From positions 99,996 to 163,995 of the forward strand of contig CANSRZ010000003.1 in NCBI GenBank assembly GCA_947649575.1: 64,000 nt of DNA, in the 5' to 3' direction. Position 1 is the stretch's first letter. Every line of letters starts with the position of its first letter. Shown one piece after another: positions 18,027-26,103 of the stretch. The translations under genes were made by a program, and so were the position numbers. The DNA is from an uncultured Clostridia bacterium. Its GTDB lineage: Bacteria > Bacillota > Clostridia > Christensenellales > UBA1242. Below the pieces are notes generated by a model. The model was not told where the DNA came from. It saw nothing but the letters and a program-made list of their open reading frames with translations, and searched no databases.

Positions 18027-20675
18027 TTATTTTTTCTTTTTCTCATCTCTTGGATTTCTGATATTTGCTTGAGCAGCAGCAAGACGAGCAATTGGCACTC
18101 TGTATGGAGAGCATGATACATAAGTGAGGCCTGTGTTATGGCAGAACTCAACAGAAGATGGATCTCCACCATGTTCACCACAAATTCCAAGTTTGATATC
18201 AGGGCGAGTTGATTTACCAAGGTCAGCAGCCATTTTTACAAGTTTGCCAACGCCGTTTTGATCAAGACGAGCAAATGGATCGCTTTCAAAAATCTTCTTA
18301 GCGTAATAAACATCAAGGAATTTTGCAGCATCGTCACGGCTGAAGCCATAAGTCATTTGAGTAAGGTCATTTGTTCCAAATGAGAAGAACTCAGCATACT
18401 TAGCAACTTGATCAGCAGTCACTGCGGCACGAGGGATTTCAATCATAGTACCAATCTTATAAGTCATTTCAGCGCCTTTCTTAGCGATGATTTCATCAGC
18501 CTTAGCAGCAACGATATCGCGAACATATTTAAATTCGTTAACATCGCAAGTAAGAGGAATCATGATTTCAGGAACAATTGTATATCCTTGCTTTTTGCTT
18601 ACTTCGATAGCAGCTTCGATAACCGCTTGAGTTTGCATTTCAGCAATTTCAGGATAAGTTACAGCCAATCTAAGTCCACGGTGACCCATCATTGGGTTGA
18701 ATTCGTGGAGATCAGCAACTGTTTGTTTAAGTCTTTCAAAAGTAAGTCCCATTTCTTTTGCAAGAGCCTTGATTTCGCTATCCTCGTGAGGGAGGAACTC
18801 GTGAAGTGGTGGGTCAAGGAAGCGGATAGTAACAGGATGTCCTTTCATAGCTTTGTAAAGACCAATAAAGTCTTTTCTTTGCATTGGGAGAAGTTTTGCA
18901 AGAGCTTTCTTACGTTCTTCAACAGTTGTAGAAACAATCATTTCACGAACTGCAGGGATTCTGTCAGCTTCAAAGAACATATGTTCTGTACGGCAAAGAC
19001 CAATACCCTCAGCGCCAAAGTTGAATGCATTTTGAGCGTCAGTTGGATTATCAGCATTAGTTCTTACAGCCATAGCCTTATATTTATCAGCCCAAGCCAT
19101 GATTGTAGCAAACTCACCAGAGATTTTTGCAGGTTCAGTTTTAACTTCGCCGTCATAAACCTTACCAGTTGAGCCGTCAAAAGAGATAACATCGCCCTCT
19201 TTATATTTTTTACCGTTCAAAGTGAAAGATTTTTCATCATCAGCAAATTTAAGAGCAGAGCAGCCAGCAACGCAAGCAGTACCCATACCACGAGCAACAA
19301 CGGCAGCGTGAGAAGTCATACCACCACGAGCAGTCAAAATACCTTGAGAAGCAGCCATACCCTCAATATCTTCAGGAGAAGTTTCAAGACGAACTAAAAC
19401 AACCTTTTCTTTCTTTTCAGCCATTTCTTTAGCTCTTTCTGCAGTAAAGCAAATCTTACCGCAAGCAGCGCCAGGAGAAGCTGGAAGAGCCTCTGCAATA
19501 GCTTTAGCGTTCTTCAATGCAGCAGCGTCAAATTGTGGGTGAAGAAGAGCGTCAAGTTGTTTTGGATCAATCATCATAAGAGCTTCTTTCTCAGTGATGA
19601 GTTTTTCAGCAACAAGGTCAACAGCAATTTTGAGAGCAGCCTTAGCAGTACGTTTGCCGTTTCTTGTTTGAAGCATATAGAGTTTACCCTTTTCGATAGT
19701 AAATTCCATATCTTGCATATCTTTGTTGTGTTTTTCAAGTTTTTTAGCAATATCTACAAATTGTTTGTAAACAGCAGGATTTTGCTCAGCAAGAGTAGAA
19801 ATAGGAAGTGGAGTTCTGATACCAGCAACAACATCCTCCCCTTGAGCGTTCATCAAATATTCGCCATATAAATCATTTTCACCAGTTGATGGGTTACGAG
19901 TAAAGGCAACACCTGTACCAGAGTCTTCGCCCATGTTACCAAATACCATGCATTGAACATTAACAGCAGTTCCCCAGTTATATGGAATGTCGTGCATTCT
20001 TCTATAAACGTTGGCTCTGTCGTTATCCCAAGAACGGAATACGGCGCGTACTGCCTCAACAAGTTGAACTTTTGGATCTTGAGGGAATTCCTCTCCTTGA
20101 GCTTTCTTGTAAAGATCTTTGAACATTTTTACGATTTCTTTAAGGTCGTCAGCAGAAAGGTCTTTATCAAATTGAACTTTCTTTTCTTCCTTAACTTTGT
20201 CAAGGATTCTTTCATATTTAGATTTTTCTTGTTGCATAACAACGTCACTAAACATTTGGATAAATCTTCTGTATGAGTCATAAGCAAATCTTGGATTGTT
20301 TGTAGCCGCAGCAAGCCCCTCAACAACTTCGTCATTAAGACCAAGGTTAAGGATTGTGTCCATCATGCCAGGCATAGAAACTCTAGCACCAGAACGAACT
20401 GAAACAAGAAGTGGATTATTTACATCGCCAAAAGTTTTGCCAGAGATTTTTTCAAGCTCAGCAAGTTTAACATTGATTTGCTCCAAAATTTTGTCATTGA
20501 TTTTTCTGCCATCTTCATAATATTGAGTACAAGCCTCAGTAGTGATAATAAAGCCTTGTGGAACAGGCATTCCAAGACTAGTCATTTCAGCAAGGTTAGA
20601 ACCCTTACCGCCAAAGAGCGCTTTGTTTTTTCCATCAGCCTCTTTAAAAAGATAAACGAATTTTTTGTTTTTCAT
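18027..20675 (-). CDS. ppdK: Pyruvate, phosphate dikinase
   Basis: 882 residues, full length. It converts pyruvate, ATP and Pi to PEP, AMP and PPi, reversibly; in many anaerobes it acts in glycolysis or PEP formation. The N-terminal ATP-grasp domain starts KKFVYLFKEADGKNKALFGG. The swivelling phosphohistidine domain shows GGMTSHAAVVARGMG near residue 455, and the C-terminal TIM barrel has the PEP-site GICGEHGGDPSS with the catalytic Cys near residue 830. All key residues are present. It is a single-gene unit with a promoter at about 20.71 kb and its own terminator. The start has an AGGAGA-type site. Confidence 0.98.
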   Translation of the reverse strand: MKNKKFVYLFKEADGKNKALFGGKGSNLAEMTSLGMPVPQGFIITTEACTQYYEDGRKINDKILEQINVKLAELEKISGKTFGDVNNPLLVSVRSGARVSMPGMMDTILNLGLNDEVVEGLAAATNNPRFAYDSYRRFIQMFSDVVMQQEKSKYERILDKVKEEKKVQFDKDLSADDLKEIVKMFKDLYKKAQGEEFPQDPKVQLVEAVRAVFRSWDNDRANVYRRMHDIPYNWGTAVNVQCMVFGNMGEDSGTGVAFTRNPSTGENDLYGEYLMNAQGEDVVAGIRTPLPISTLAEQNPAVYKQFVDIAKKLEKHNKDMQDMEFTIEKGKLYMLQTRNGKRTAKAALKIAVDLVAEKLITEKEALMMIDPKQLDALLHPQFDAAALKNAKAIAEALPASPGAACGKICFTAERAKEMAEKKEKVVLVRLETSPEDIEGMAASQGILTARGGMTSHAAVVARGMGTACVAGCSALKFADDEKSFTLNGKKYKEGDVISFDGSTGKVYDGEVKTEPAKISGEFATIMAWADKYKAMAVRTNADNPTDAQNAFNFGAEGIGLCRTEHMFFEADRIPAVREMIVSTTVEERKKALAKLLPMQRKDFIGLYKAMKGHPVTIRFLDPPLHEFLPHEDSEIKALAKEMGLTFERLKQTVADLHEFNPMMGHRGLRLAVTYPEIAEMQTQAVIEAAIEVSKKQGYTIVPEIMIPLTCDVNEFKYVRDIVAAKADEIIAKKGAEMTYKIGTMIEIPRAAVTADQVAKYAEFFSFGTNDLTQMTYGFSRDDAAKFLDVYYAKKIFESDPFARLDQNGVGKLVKMAADLGKSTRPDIKLGICGEHGGDPSSVEFCHNTGLTYVSCSPYRVPIARLAAAQANIRNPRDEKKKK

Positions 20676-20707
20676 AAAACATCTCCTTTTGTTAATTCAA
20701 CAAGGCT

Positions 20708-20736
20708 ATTATATCGCAAACAAAAAAAATAGGCAA
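20708..20736 (-). promoter_or_regulatory. Promoter of ppdK
   Basis: Minus strand TTGCCT (20736-20731), 17-base spacer, TATAAT (20713-20708). Confidence 0.65.
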
Positions 20737-20814
20737 ATGAATTGCGTAGGTTTTTAAAGAAATTTTTAATTTTTAAAATTAACTATTTTCACCACCCTAT
20801 TTAAAACTTTGATA

Positions 20815-20843
20815 TTGACAACGCCACCATTCTGTGATAAAAT
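20815..20843 (+). promoter_or_regulatory. Promoter of the HA-sigma gene (leaderless geometry)
   Basis: TTGACA (20815-20820), 17-base spacer, TAAAAT (20838-20843) with an extended-10 TG. The ATG starts at 20850, only six bases after the -10, so transcription should begin at or next to the start codon. Confidence 0.8.
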
Positions 20844-20849
20844 TTAATC

Positions 20850-22334
20850 ATGAATGCACCAAAGAAAAGAGGCAGAAAATTTGATTTTGATTTACTTGTT
20901 CATAACCTTTTAGAATATCAAAAAGTTTATGGCACTCTTTGTGTGCCAACAAAATATGTGACACAAGACGGATATAAACTTGGACAACAAGTAAACAATT
21001 TAAGAGCAGGCTATATAAAGATAACAGAACAACAAACTGAACAGTTAAATGAAATCGGCTTCGTTTGGAAAGTTAGAGATATTCAATATAATTTTGATGA
21101 TCTTTATGAAGAACTTTTAAAATACAAAGAAGAATTTGGTGACTTGCTTGTGCCAACAAAATATGTGACTCAAGACGGATATAAACTTGGACGACAAGTA
21201 AATAGTTTAAGAACAGGCAATATAAAAGTAACAGAAAAACAAACTGAAAAGTTAAATGAAGTTGGCTTCGTTTGGAAAGTTAATCAATATATTTTTGATA
21301 AAATTTATCAAGAATTATTGAAATATAAAGAAAAATTTGATAATTTGCTTGCCCCACAAAAATATGTGACACCAGAGGGATATAAACTTGGAATGCAAGT
21401 ACACCGTTTGAGAACAGGACATATAAAGTTAACTATACAACAAACTGAACAGCTGAATGAAATCGGCTTCGTTTGGAAATCATCATACAAATGTAAATTA
21501 CAAGCTTTTGATTTTGACAACTTTTATCAAAATTATTTAAATTACAAGCAAAGCACAAATGACAACATCATTCCTTATGATGCTAAAATTAAAAATTATG
21601 AAATAGGCTTTTATGCAAGAAATATCCGCACAAAGCATATAAAACTTTCAAAGCAACAAAAAGAACAATTATCAGCACAAAACTTTTTGTTTGACACAGC
21701 CCCTCTTTTTGCGAATGCAGAAAATGATAAACAAGCACTGCTCAAGCGTATGCTTCAAGGCGATATGACCGCTCGTGCCAAAGTCATTGAAAAATGCTAT
21801 AAACTTGTTAAATTTTCTGCTTTAAAATTAAAACACTTGGCGTATTATAAAGATTTGCTCAGTTTAGGTGATGAAGAACTTATCAGAGCTGTGGATAGAT
21901 TTCCGTCAAACAAAAACGAAATTACTTTCTTTAATTGCTCAAACTATGTTAAAAAATATATTTTTACCAAAATGAAAACATTTATAAAGCAAAACAATAA
22001 AGAGCAAACAGACAGTCTTTCAAAGCCTATTGGCGAAGATGAAGATGGCACACTTGAAGATATAATCCCAGACAAAAAAGTCAATGTTGAACAAACAGCA
22101 GTAGAAAGTCAAGCAACTGCAGAACTTATTCAAAAATTTAAAGCAACCTTAACCAGAAGTGAATATGCAACTGTTTGTTTACACTTTGGCTTTACAAAAT
22201 CAAAAGAAGTTTACACACTTCCAGAGATTGCAGAAAAATACAATCTGCGCGAAGAAAAAGTTGAGCAACTTTATTCCTCCGCTTTAAAGAAACTTGAACA
22301 AAATATGCAAAATGCTGAACTTAATATAGAATAA
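20850..22334 (+). CDS. Sigma-70-like factor fused to four helicase-associated (HA) repeats
   Basis: 494 residues. Four repeats of about 65 residues (near 11-75, 80-144, 147-210 and a weaker one at 220-283) match the helicase-associated (HA) domain: 'L-x2-Y-x3-(Y/F)-x2-L-x-(V/A)-P-x-K-Y-V-T-x-(D/E)-G-Y-K-L-G', then a basic helix and 'L-N-E-(I/V)-G-F-V-W'. Residues about 296-385 look like sigma region 2 (GDMTARAKVIEKCYKLVKFS, DEELIRAVDRFP, then an aromatic/basic helix). Next comes SLSKPIGEDEDGTLEDIIPD, typical of the sigma linker, and region 4 at about 425-488 (YTLPEIAEKYNLREEKVEQL). It has no ribosome site. Likely an alternative sigma factor whose HA array adds DNA contacts; target genes unknown. 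Confidence 0.8.
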   Translation: MNAPKKRGRKFDFDLLVHNLLEYQKVYGTLCVPTKYVTQDGYKLGQQVNNLRAGYIKITEQQTEQLNEIGFVWKVRDIQYNFDDLYEELLKYKEEFGDLLVPTKYVTQDGYKLGRQVNSLRTGNIKVTEKQTEKLNEVGFVWKVNQYIFDKIYQELLKYKEKFDNLLAPQKYVTPEGYKLGMQVHRLRTGHIKLTIQQTEQLNEIGFVWKSSYKCKLQAFDFDNFYQNYLNYKQSTNDNIIPYDAKIKNYEIGFYARNIRTKHIKLSKQQKEQLSAQNFLFDTAPLFANAENDKQALLKRMLQGDMTARAKVIEKCYKLVKFSALKLKHLAYYKDLLSLGDEELIRAVDRFPSNKNEITFFNCSNYVKKYIFTKMKTFIKQNNKEQTDSLSKPIGEDEDGTLEDIIPDKKVNVEQTAVESQATAELIQKFKATLTRSEYATVCLHFGFTKSKEVYTLPEIAEKYNLREEKVEQLYSSALKKLEQNMQNAELNIE

Positions 22335-22336
22335 AC

Positions 22337-22363
22337 AAGCATATCAATTTGATATGCTTTTTA
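22337..22363. terminator. Bidirectional terminator between convergent genes
   Basis: AAGCATATC / GATATGCTT, loop AATTT, with T-rich sequence on both strands. It serves the HA-sigma gene and the gene at 22364-22933. Confidence 0.8.
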
Positions 22364-22933
22364 TTAAAACCCTGTTCTCAGTTCACAGATAACAACATTT
22401 TCTTTATTTATGCCTGTGCGGATATCGTAAACAATAAACTCAATAATCACATCATAAAGTTCATGGTCAGAAATATATCGGGCTATTTTTGCAAAGCCTG
22501 GGATATCCCAAAGTTTATCATCATCAAGAGAGCAATGCAGATTGTATTCTGGCTCTTCATAAATATTGCGGTTTGTGGCTTCGCTGTCAGTGCGTGCTGT
22601 GAGGTCAACGGTGTCAGAAAATCCGCCTTTATGAATTTTAATATCCCCCACCAAAACAATATCCTCTTTTAAAGGACGATAAGAAACGGCAATCGTTACT
22701 TCTGGCGAAAATTCTTTAAGCTTGGTTAACGCCTCATCATAATTTTTGACAAAGTAAAATCTACCTTTTGCTTTATTTGGATTACGCAAGATATATTCTT
22801 CAGCGTCATGTTTATCAAAAAATTCTTTAATAGCATTTTTATTTTCCACAGCAAAAACTTCAACAGGAAAATAGTTAAGCCTAAGTTCTTTCATTTTTGC
22901 AATGCTATCTTTTTTATCCTTGATTTTAATCAT
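22364..22933 (-). CDS. Unknown soluble protein
   Basis: 189 residues. The start at 22933 has AGGAGA upstream. It is a mixed alpha/beta, acidic to neutral protein with no signal peptide or membrane segment. Recognisable stretches are HDAEEYILRNPNKAKGRFYF and IAKMKELRLNYFPVE, but no family comes to mind. It stands alone, convergent with the HA-sigma gene. Position next to the sigma factor is not enough to link them. Confidence 0.7.
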   Translation of the reverse strand: MIKIKDKKDSIAKMKELRLNYFPVEVFAVENKNAIKEFFDKHDAEEYILRNPNKAKGRFYFVKNYDEALTKLKEFSPEVTIAVSYRPLKEDIVLVGDIKIHKGGFSDTVDLTARTDSEATNRNIYEEPEYNLHCSLDDDKLWDIPGFAKIARYISDHELYDVIIEFIVYDIRTGINKENVVICELRTGF

Positions 22934-22954
22934 AAAAATATCTCCTATAGATAT

Positions 22955-22983
22955 AATTTAGCAAAAATTAAGAAAAAACACAA
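22955..22983 (-). promoter_or_regulatory. Probable promoter of the gene at 22364-22933
   Basis: Minus strand TTGTGT (22983-22978), 17-base spacer, TAAATT (22960-22955). Confidence 0.5.
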
Positions 22984-23012
22984 CTTTTTTATAGTTTTTT
23001 TGGATATTTTCA

Positions 23013-23037
23013 TTACTTTTCTTTTAAAGAAAAGTAA
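23013..23037. repeat. Intergenic palindrome, copy b
   Basis: TTACTTTTCTT-TTA-AAGAAAAGTAA, followed by CAAAAGAAAACT. Same family as copies at 10.05, 23.2, 27.0 and 30.9 kb. Confidence 0.75.
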
Positions 23038-23049
23038 ACAAAAGAAAAC

Positions 23050-23100
23050 TTAAATAAAACCTTTCTCAACTTTTTCAAAGTTTTCAAAAGGTTTTATTTG
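23050..23100. repeat. Long imperfect hairpin AATAAAACCTTT / AAAGGTTTTATT
   Basis: AAATAAAACCTTT near 23052 pairs with AAAAGGTTTTATTT near 23085-23098; T-rich downstream sequence makes it terminator-like. Confidence 0.5.
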
Positions 23101-23134
23101 TATTTTTTTATTTTGCTATAAAAAGTAAAAAGTC

Positions 23135-23169
23135 AACGATTTTAATTTTTTTATAAAATTAAAATCGTT
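23135..23169 (-). terminator. Terminator of alr
   Basis: A perfect 14-bp stem, ACGATTTTAATTTT / AAAATTAAAATCGT, followed on the minus strand by a T-rich tract (TGACTTTTTACTTTTT). Confidence 0.7.
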
Positions 23170-23182
23170 TAATCTTCTTTTG

Positions 23183-23206
23183 CTTCTTTTCTAGCAAGAA
23201 AAGAAG
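23183..23206. repeat. Intergenic palindrome, copy c
   Basis: CTTCTTTTCT-AGCA-AGAAAAGAAG just after alr; a diverged member of the dispersed palindrome family. Confidence 0.65.
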
Positions 23207-23214
23207 ATGAATTA

Positions 23215-24252
23215 TTACTGTATAATTCGTTCGCCACGGAAACCGTTAAAGTTGACAAGAATTTCATATTCGGTTGTTTTTAAAAACTCACACCAATCGC
23301 TTGCGCTTGAAAGAATTTCAACCTCTTCACTTGCCTTGACTTTCAAACCTGTTATATCAATCATAAAACTATCCATGCAAATATTGCCAACATTCTTGCA
23401 TGTTTTTCCGTTAATTTTAACTTTAAGTTTATTAGACAATCCCCGCTTTATTCCGTCATCATAGCCAAGCGGGATTACACCAATTTGCATATCATTTTTC
23501 GCCGTATACGCTGACATATATCCAACATGCTCATTCCCTTTAACTTTTTGCAAATCAACAACCTTAGAATGCACGCTTAAAACAGGCTTTAAATTTTCAT
23601 TTCCATAGCCATATAAAAACATGCCAATGCGATACATTTCATAGCCTCGCATTTTCAGCAAACTGTTGCCACCGCCCACATGAACAAGCACTTTCCACTT
23701 TTCAGGAAGCCTTAGCACAAAGCTGTCAAAGATTTTTTTCTGCCTAAAACTGTAACTATCATCAGTTGTCAATGAAGAAAAATGCGTAAATATCCCCTCT
23801 AATACGATATCATTCTTTTTTAGCAATGATATAATCTTGTCAAATTCTTTAATATCATTAATTCCAAAACGGTTCATTCCGCTGTTTATATTTAAATGCA
23901 ATTTAGGTTTAATCTTGAAATTTTTCGCAACTTTTAAAATCTCTTTCAGATTATCCAAAGACACAACCGCTAAACTGATGTTGTTTTTAAGCGCAAACTC
24001 AATATTTTCGCAAACGCCAAAAATGATAACCATTGCCTTTTTGTCAATTTTGCGAACTGTCAATGCTTCTTCAATGTTAACCACGCCAAAAGCATGTACA
24101 TGACCGCTCAATAGTTTAACAATTTCTTTTAGTCCATGTCCATAAGCATTTGCCTTGACCATTGCGCAAACTTTTGCATTGTGGCTCTGAGTTTTTACAA
24201 AATCCAAATTATGTTGAAGATTTTTGCTATTTAAAATAATTTTTGAAAACAT
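23215..24252 (-). CDS. alr: Alanine racemase
   Basis: 345 residues. It interconverts L- and D-alanine with PLP, supplying D-Ala for peptidoglycan. The PLP lysine is in AMVKANAYGHG near residue 33; the second catalytic residue, Tyr, is in GYMSAYTAKN; GNICMDSFMIDIT is the conserved C-terminal motif. The family is usually 360-390 residues, so this is slightly short. The ATG at 24252 is chosen because it begins the conserved N-terminus. It has no clear ribosome site, and a terminator of the upstream gene lies only about 40 bases before it, so the leader must be very short. Confidence 0.95.
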   Translation of the reverse strand: MFSKIILNSKNLQHNLDFVKTQSHNAKVCAMVKANAYGHGLKEIVKLLSGHVHAFGVVNIEEALTVRKIDKKAMVIIFGVCENIEFALKNNISLAVVSLDNLKEILKVAKNFKIKPKLHLNINSGMNRFGINDIKEFDKIISLLKKNDIVLEGIFTHFSSLTTDDSYSFRQKKIFDSFVLRLPEKWKVLVHVGGGNSLLKMRGYEMYRIGMFLYGYGNENLKPVLSVHSKVVDLQKVKGNEHVGYMSAYTAKNDMQIGVIPLGYDDGIKRGLSNKLKVKINGKTCKNVGNICMDSFMIDITGLKVKASEEVEILSSASDWCEFLKTTEYEILVNFNGFRGERIIQ

Positions 24253-24292
24253 AATAATATATATGAAAAAGCATTGCAAAACGTGTAAAATG

Positions 24293-24317
24293 AAAAAAAA
24301 GAGCAATTAGCTCCTTT
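24293..24317 (-). terminator. Intrinsic terminator of the gene at 24318
   Basis: Minus strand GGAGC, loop TAATT, GCTCT followed by T8, immediately after the stop codon. Confidence 0.85.
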
Positions 24318-24836
24318 TTATAATTCTAATTCACTCTCAGTTTCAAGATAACAATCCCACTCTCTTAACTGTCCATGCTCTAAATCGTGCAATCTTTGAG
24401 AACATAAAATATAATAATCTATCGTCATGTTATTGCAAACTTCAATTTCATTTTTCATGCCACGCTTACCCATATCATAAACGTGCGTATTTGACATCCT
24501 GTTTCCAATCCAATCTTTTGGTTTATCATTTGCAACTAATATAGTAATCTTTTTACCTGCGCCAGAAAAAGTATATTGTTCAAGTTGTTGATTGCGTCCA
24601 TCAAAATGCCCTACTGATAATGAACCATTACTAGTAATTATCAATTCATTTGCATGCTCTTTGCCTCCAATGACATATCGCATAAACTTTAAATATTCAT
24701 CAAGTGTTGACATCTCAACTAAGTTTCTTTTTTGAGCAATTTCTTCTATTTCAACTTCATCACCATTTTTGTATGCAATAAGTTCTCTTCTTTTTAACTC
24801 TGAATACATATTTGCAGAAAAATTTTCATTTGCCAT
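24318..24836 (-). CDS. Unknown soluble protein
   Basis: 172 residues. The start at 24836 (MANENFSANMYSELKRREL) has GGAGG at a normal distance and is backed by a consensus promoter. The protein has a helical N-terminus and a central beta-rich part (ELIITSNGSLSVGHFDGRN) and ends acidic (ETESELEL). No signal peptide, no membrane segment and no recognised motif. Confidence 0.7.
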   Translation of the reverse strand: MANENFSANMYSELKRRELIAYKNGDEVEIEEIAQKRNLVEMSTLDEYLKFMRYVIGGKEHANELIITSNGSLSVGHFDGRNQQLEQYTFSGAGKKITILVANDKPKDWIGNRMSNTHVYDMGKRGMKNEIEVCNNMTIDYYILCSQRLHDLEHGQLREWDCYLETESELEL

Positions 24837-24855
24837 AATTCCTCCAATCATTTTA

Positions 24856-24884
24856 ATTATAACAAACTAGTGCTGTTTTGTCAA
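24856..24884 (-). promoter_or_regulatory. Consensus promoter of the gene at 24318-24836
   Basis: Minus strand TTGACA (24884-24879), 17-base spacer, TATAAT (24861-24856). Confidence 0.85.
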
Positions 24885-24938
24885 TATTTTATAAAAATTT
24901 ATAACTTTCTTCTTGCCAAAAACTTTTCATAAGATAGT

Positions 24939-24974
24939 TTTTGACGAAACTTTTGACGAAACTTTTGACACAAA
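24939..24974. repeat. Three 12-bp direct repeats TTTTGACGAAAC
   Basis: TTTTGACGAAAC at 24939, 24951 and (last half diverged) 24963. The core TGACGAA is shared with the 11-bp repeats at 34861. Possible protein-binding array; no gene is tied to it with certainty. Confidence 0.6.
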
Positions 24975-25027
24975 ATAAAACACAAAGAAAAACCGCATAC
25001 TATATCTAGTATACGGTCAGATTTTCT

Positions 25028-25049
25028 AAAACACAATATGTTGTGTTTT
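25028..25049 (-). terminator. Probable terminator of the tRNA operon
   Basis: AAAACACAA / TTGTGTTTT with a four-base loop immediately after tRNA-Lys. It resembles an NrdR box by chance (one mismatch), but position and the T run favour termination or 3' processing. Confidence 0.55.
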
Positions 25050-25124
25050 GGTGGTCTACCCGGGGCTCGAACCCGGGACCCCTTGATTAAAAGTCAAGTG
25101 CTCTACCAACTGAGCTAGTAGGCC
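25049..25124 (-). tRNA. tRNA-Lys(TTT)
   Basis: Full cloverleaf, with anticodon loop CTTTTAA and CCA encoded (25051-25049). The acceptor stem GGCCTAC / GTAGACC has one C3-A70 mismatch. Last of six tRNAs transcribed together. Confidence 0.95.
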
Positions 25125-25289
25125 ATAAATCTGGGGAGGCAATAAAATTTCTCCAAAGTCCAAATTCGCCTGAGAGTTGCGGCAAATCGCCAGCGTAAGC
25201 GCGATTTCGTTTGGCCGCATAAACAAAAAATCTAACGTCAAGCGAGCGCTTGCTTGCAGCAAGCCGAGTAACAGTGCAGATTTTTTGTC
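25125..25289 (-). other. Spacer between tRNA-Gln(TTG) and tRNA-Lys
   Basis: 165 bases with GC-rich inverted sequence (about 25236-25265). No gene seen; probably removed during tRNA processing. Confidence 0.5.
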
Positions 25290-25364
25290 TGGCTGGGGTG
25301 GCAGGATTTGAACCTACGGATGCAAGAATCAAAATCTTGTGCCTTACCACTTGGCGACACCCCA
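25290..25364 (-). tRNA. tRNA-Gln(TTG)
   Basis: U1-A72 acceptor stem TGGGGTG / CACCCCA, anticodon loop TTTTGAT, encoded CCA. Typical of tRNA-Gln. Confidence 0.96.
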
Positions 25365-25482
25365 ATATTAAATAAAGTGGCAATTCTTTTATACCAACGC
25401 CCAACTTCACATGGGAACTTGCACAAAATATTTTAACATTTTCGTCTTGTGCAAAACCAAAACCCAAACGCAGTTTTCACTG

Positions 25483-25558
25483 TGGCTGGGGTGGTAGGAT
25501 TCGAACCTACGCAATGTTGGAGTCAGAGTCCAATGCCTTACCGCTTGGCGACACCCCA
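25483..25558 (-). tRNA. tRNA-Gln(CTG)
   Basis: Same acceptor stem as the neighbouring tRNA-Gln(TTG), anticodon loop CTCTGAC, encoded CCA. Probably arose by duplication of that gene. Confidence 0.96.
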
Positions 25559-25725
25559 CCATCGTAATCAATCTACCTCATTTACGTCACCGCACATACT
25601 TCGCATGGGAGTTGCCACAAATCGCACATGCGATTTCGTTTGGTGGCAAGAGCGAAAATTAAGCGATACCGCGCTCTCGTTTTGCTGAAAGCAAAATTAG
25701 CGCAAGAGCGCAAGTTTTCGCATTG

Positions 25726-25802
25726 TGGGGTGATCTAAGAGGATCGAACTCTTGACCTCCAGAGCCACAATCTGGCGTTCTACCAACTGAACTAAGACCA
25801 CC
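25726..25802 (-). tRNA. tRNA-His(GTG)
   Basis: Anticodon loop TTGTGGC and the extra 5' G (G-1) opposite C73, which identifies tRNA-His. CCA is encoded. Confidence 0.96.
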
Positions 25803-25838
25803 ATGTCATCGCAACTTTCACTTTAGGCAAAAGGTGTG

Positions 25839-25915
<77 letters not shown>

Positions 25916-25918
25916 CCA

Positions 25919-25992
25919 TGGAGCAGGTGAAGGGAATCGGACCCTCGCAACCAGCTTGGAAGGCTAGTGTTCTGCCACTGAACTACACCTGC
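25919..25992 (-). tRNA. tRNA-Gly(TCC)
   Basis: Acceptor GCAGGTG / CACCTGC, anticodon loop CTTCCAA, encoded CCA. First gene of the operon; only a few bases separate it from tRNA-Arg. Confidence 0.96.
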
Positions 25993-26008
25993 ACACGTTG
26001 ACTATGAA

Positions 26009-26037
26009 ATTTTATCATAGTCAAAAGCATTTGTCAA
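26009..26037 (-). promoter_or_regulatory. Promoter of the six-tRNA operon
   Basis: Minus strand TTGACA (26037-26032), 17-base spacer, TAAAAT (26014-26009), 17 bases before tRNA-Gly. Confidence 0.85.
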
Positions 26038-26103
26038 GAAAAATTCAAAAATATTTTAGAAAAATGTAATTTCATTTTAAAAATTCACTATTTTTAAAAT
26101 ATT

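Noticed and set aside
24252-24292. alr as a third leaderless gene
   Set aside because: It lacks a ribosome site, but no -35/-10 pair with correct spacing could be placed, so the claim would be weaker than for the other two.
25028-25049. ACACAATATGTTGTGT resembling an NrdR box downstream of tRNA-Lys
   Set aside because: It forms the 3' hairpin of the tRNA operon, has one mismatch, stands alone and has no promoter next to it.
25236-25270. GC-rich palindromic spacer between tRNAs as an attachment site
   Set aside because: No integrase, no duplicated tRNA end and no element boundary is visible.
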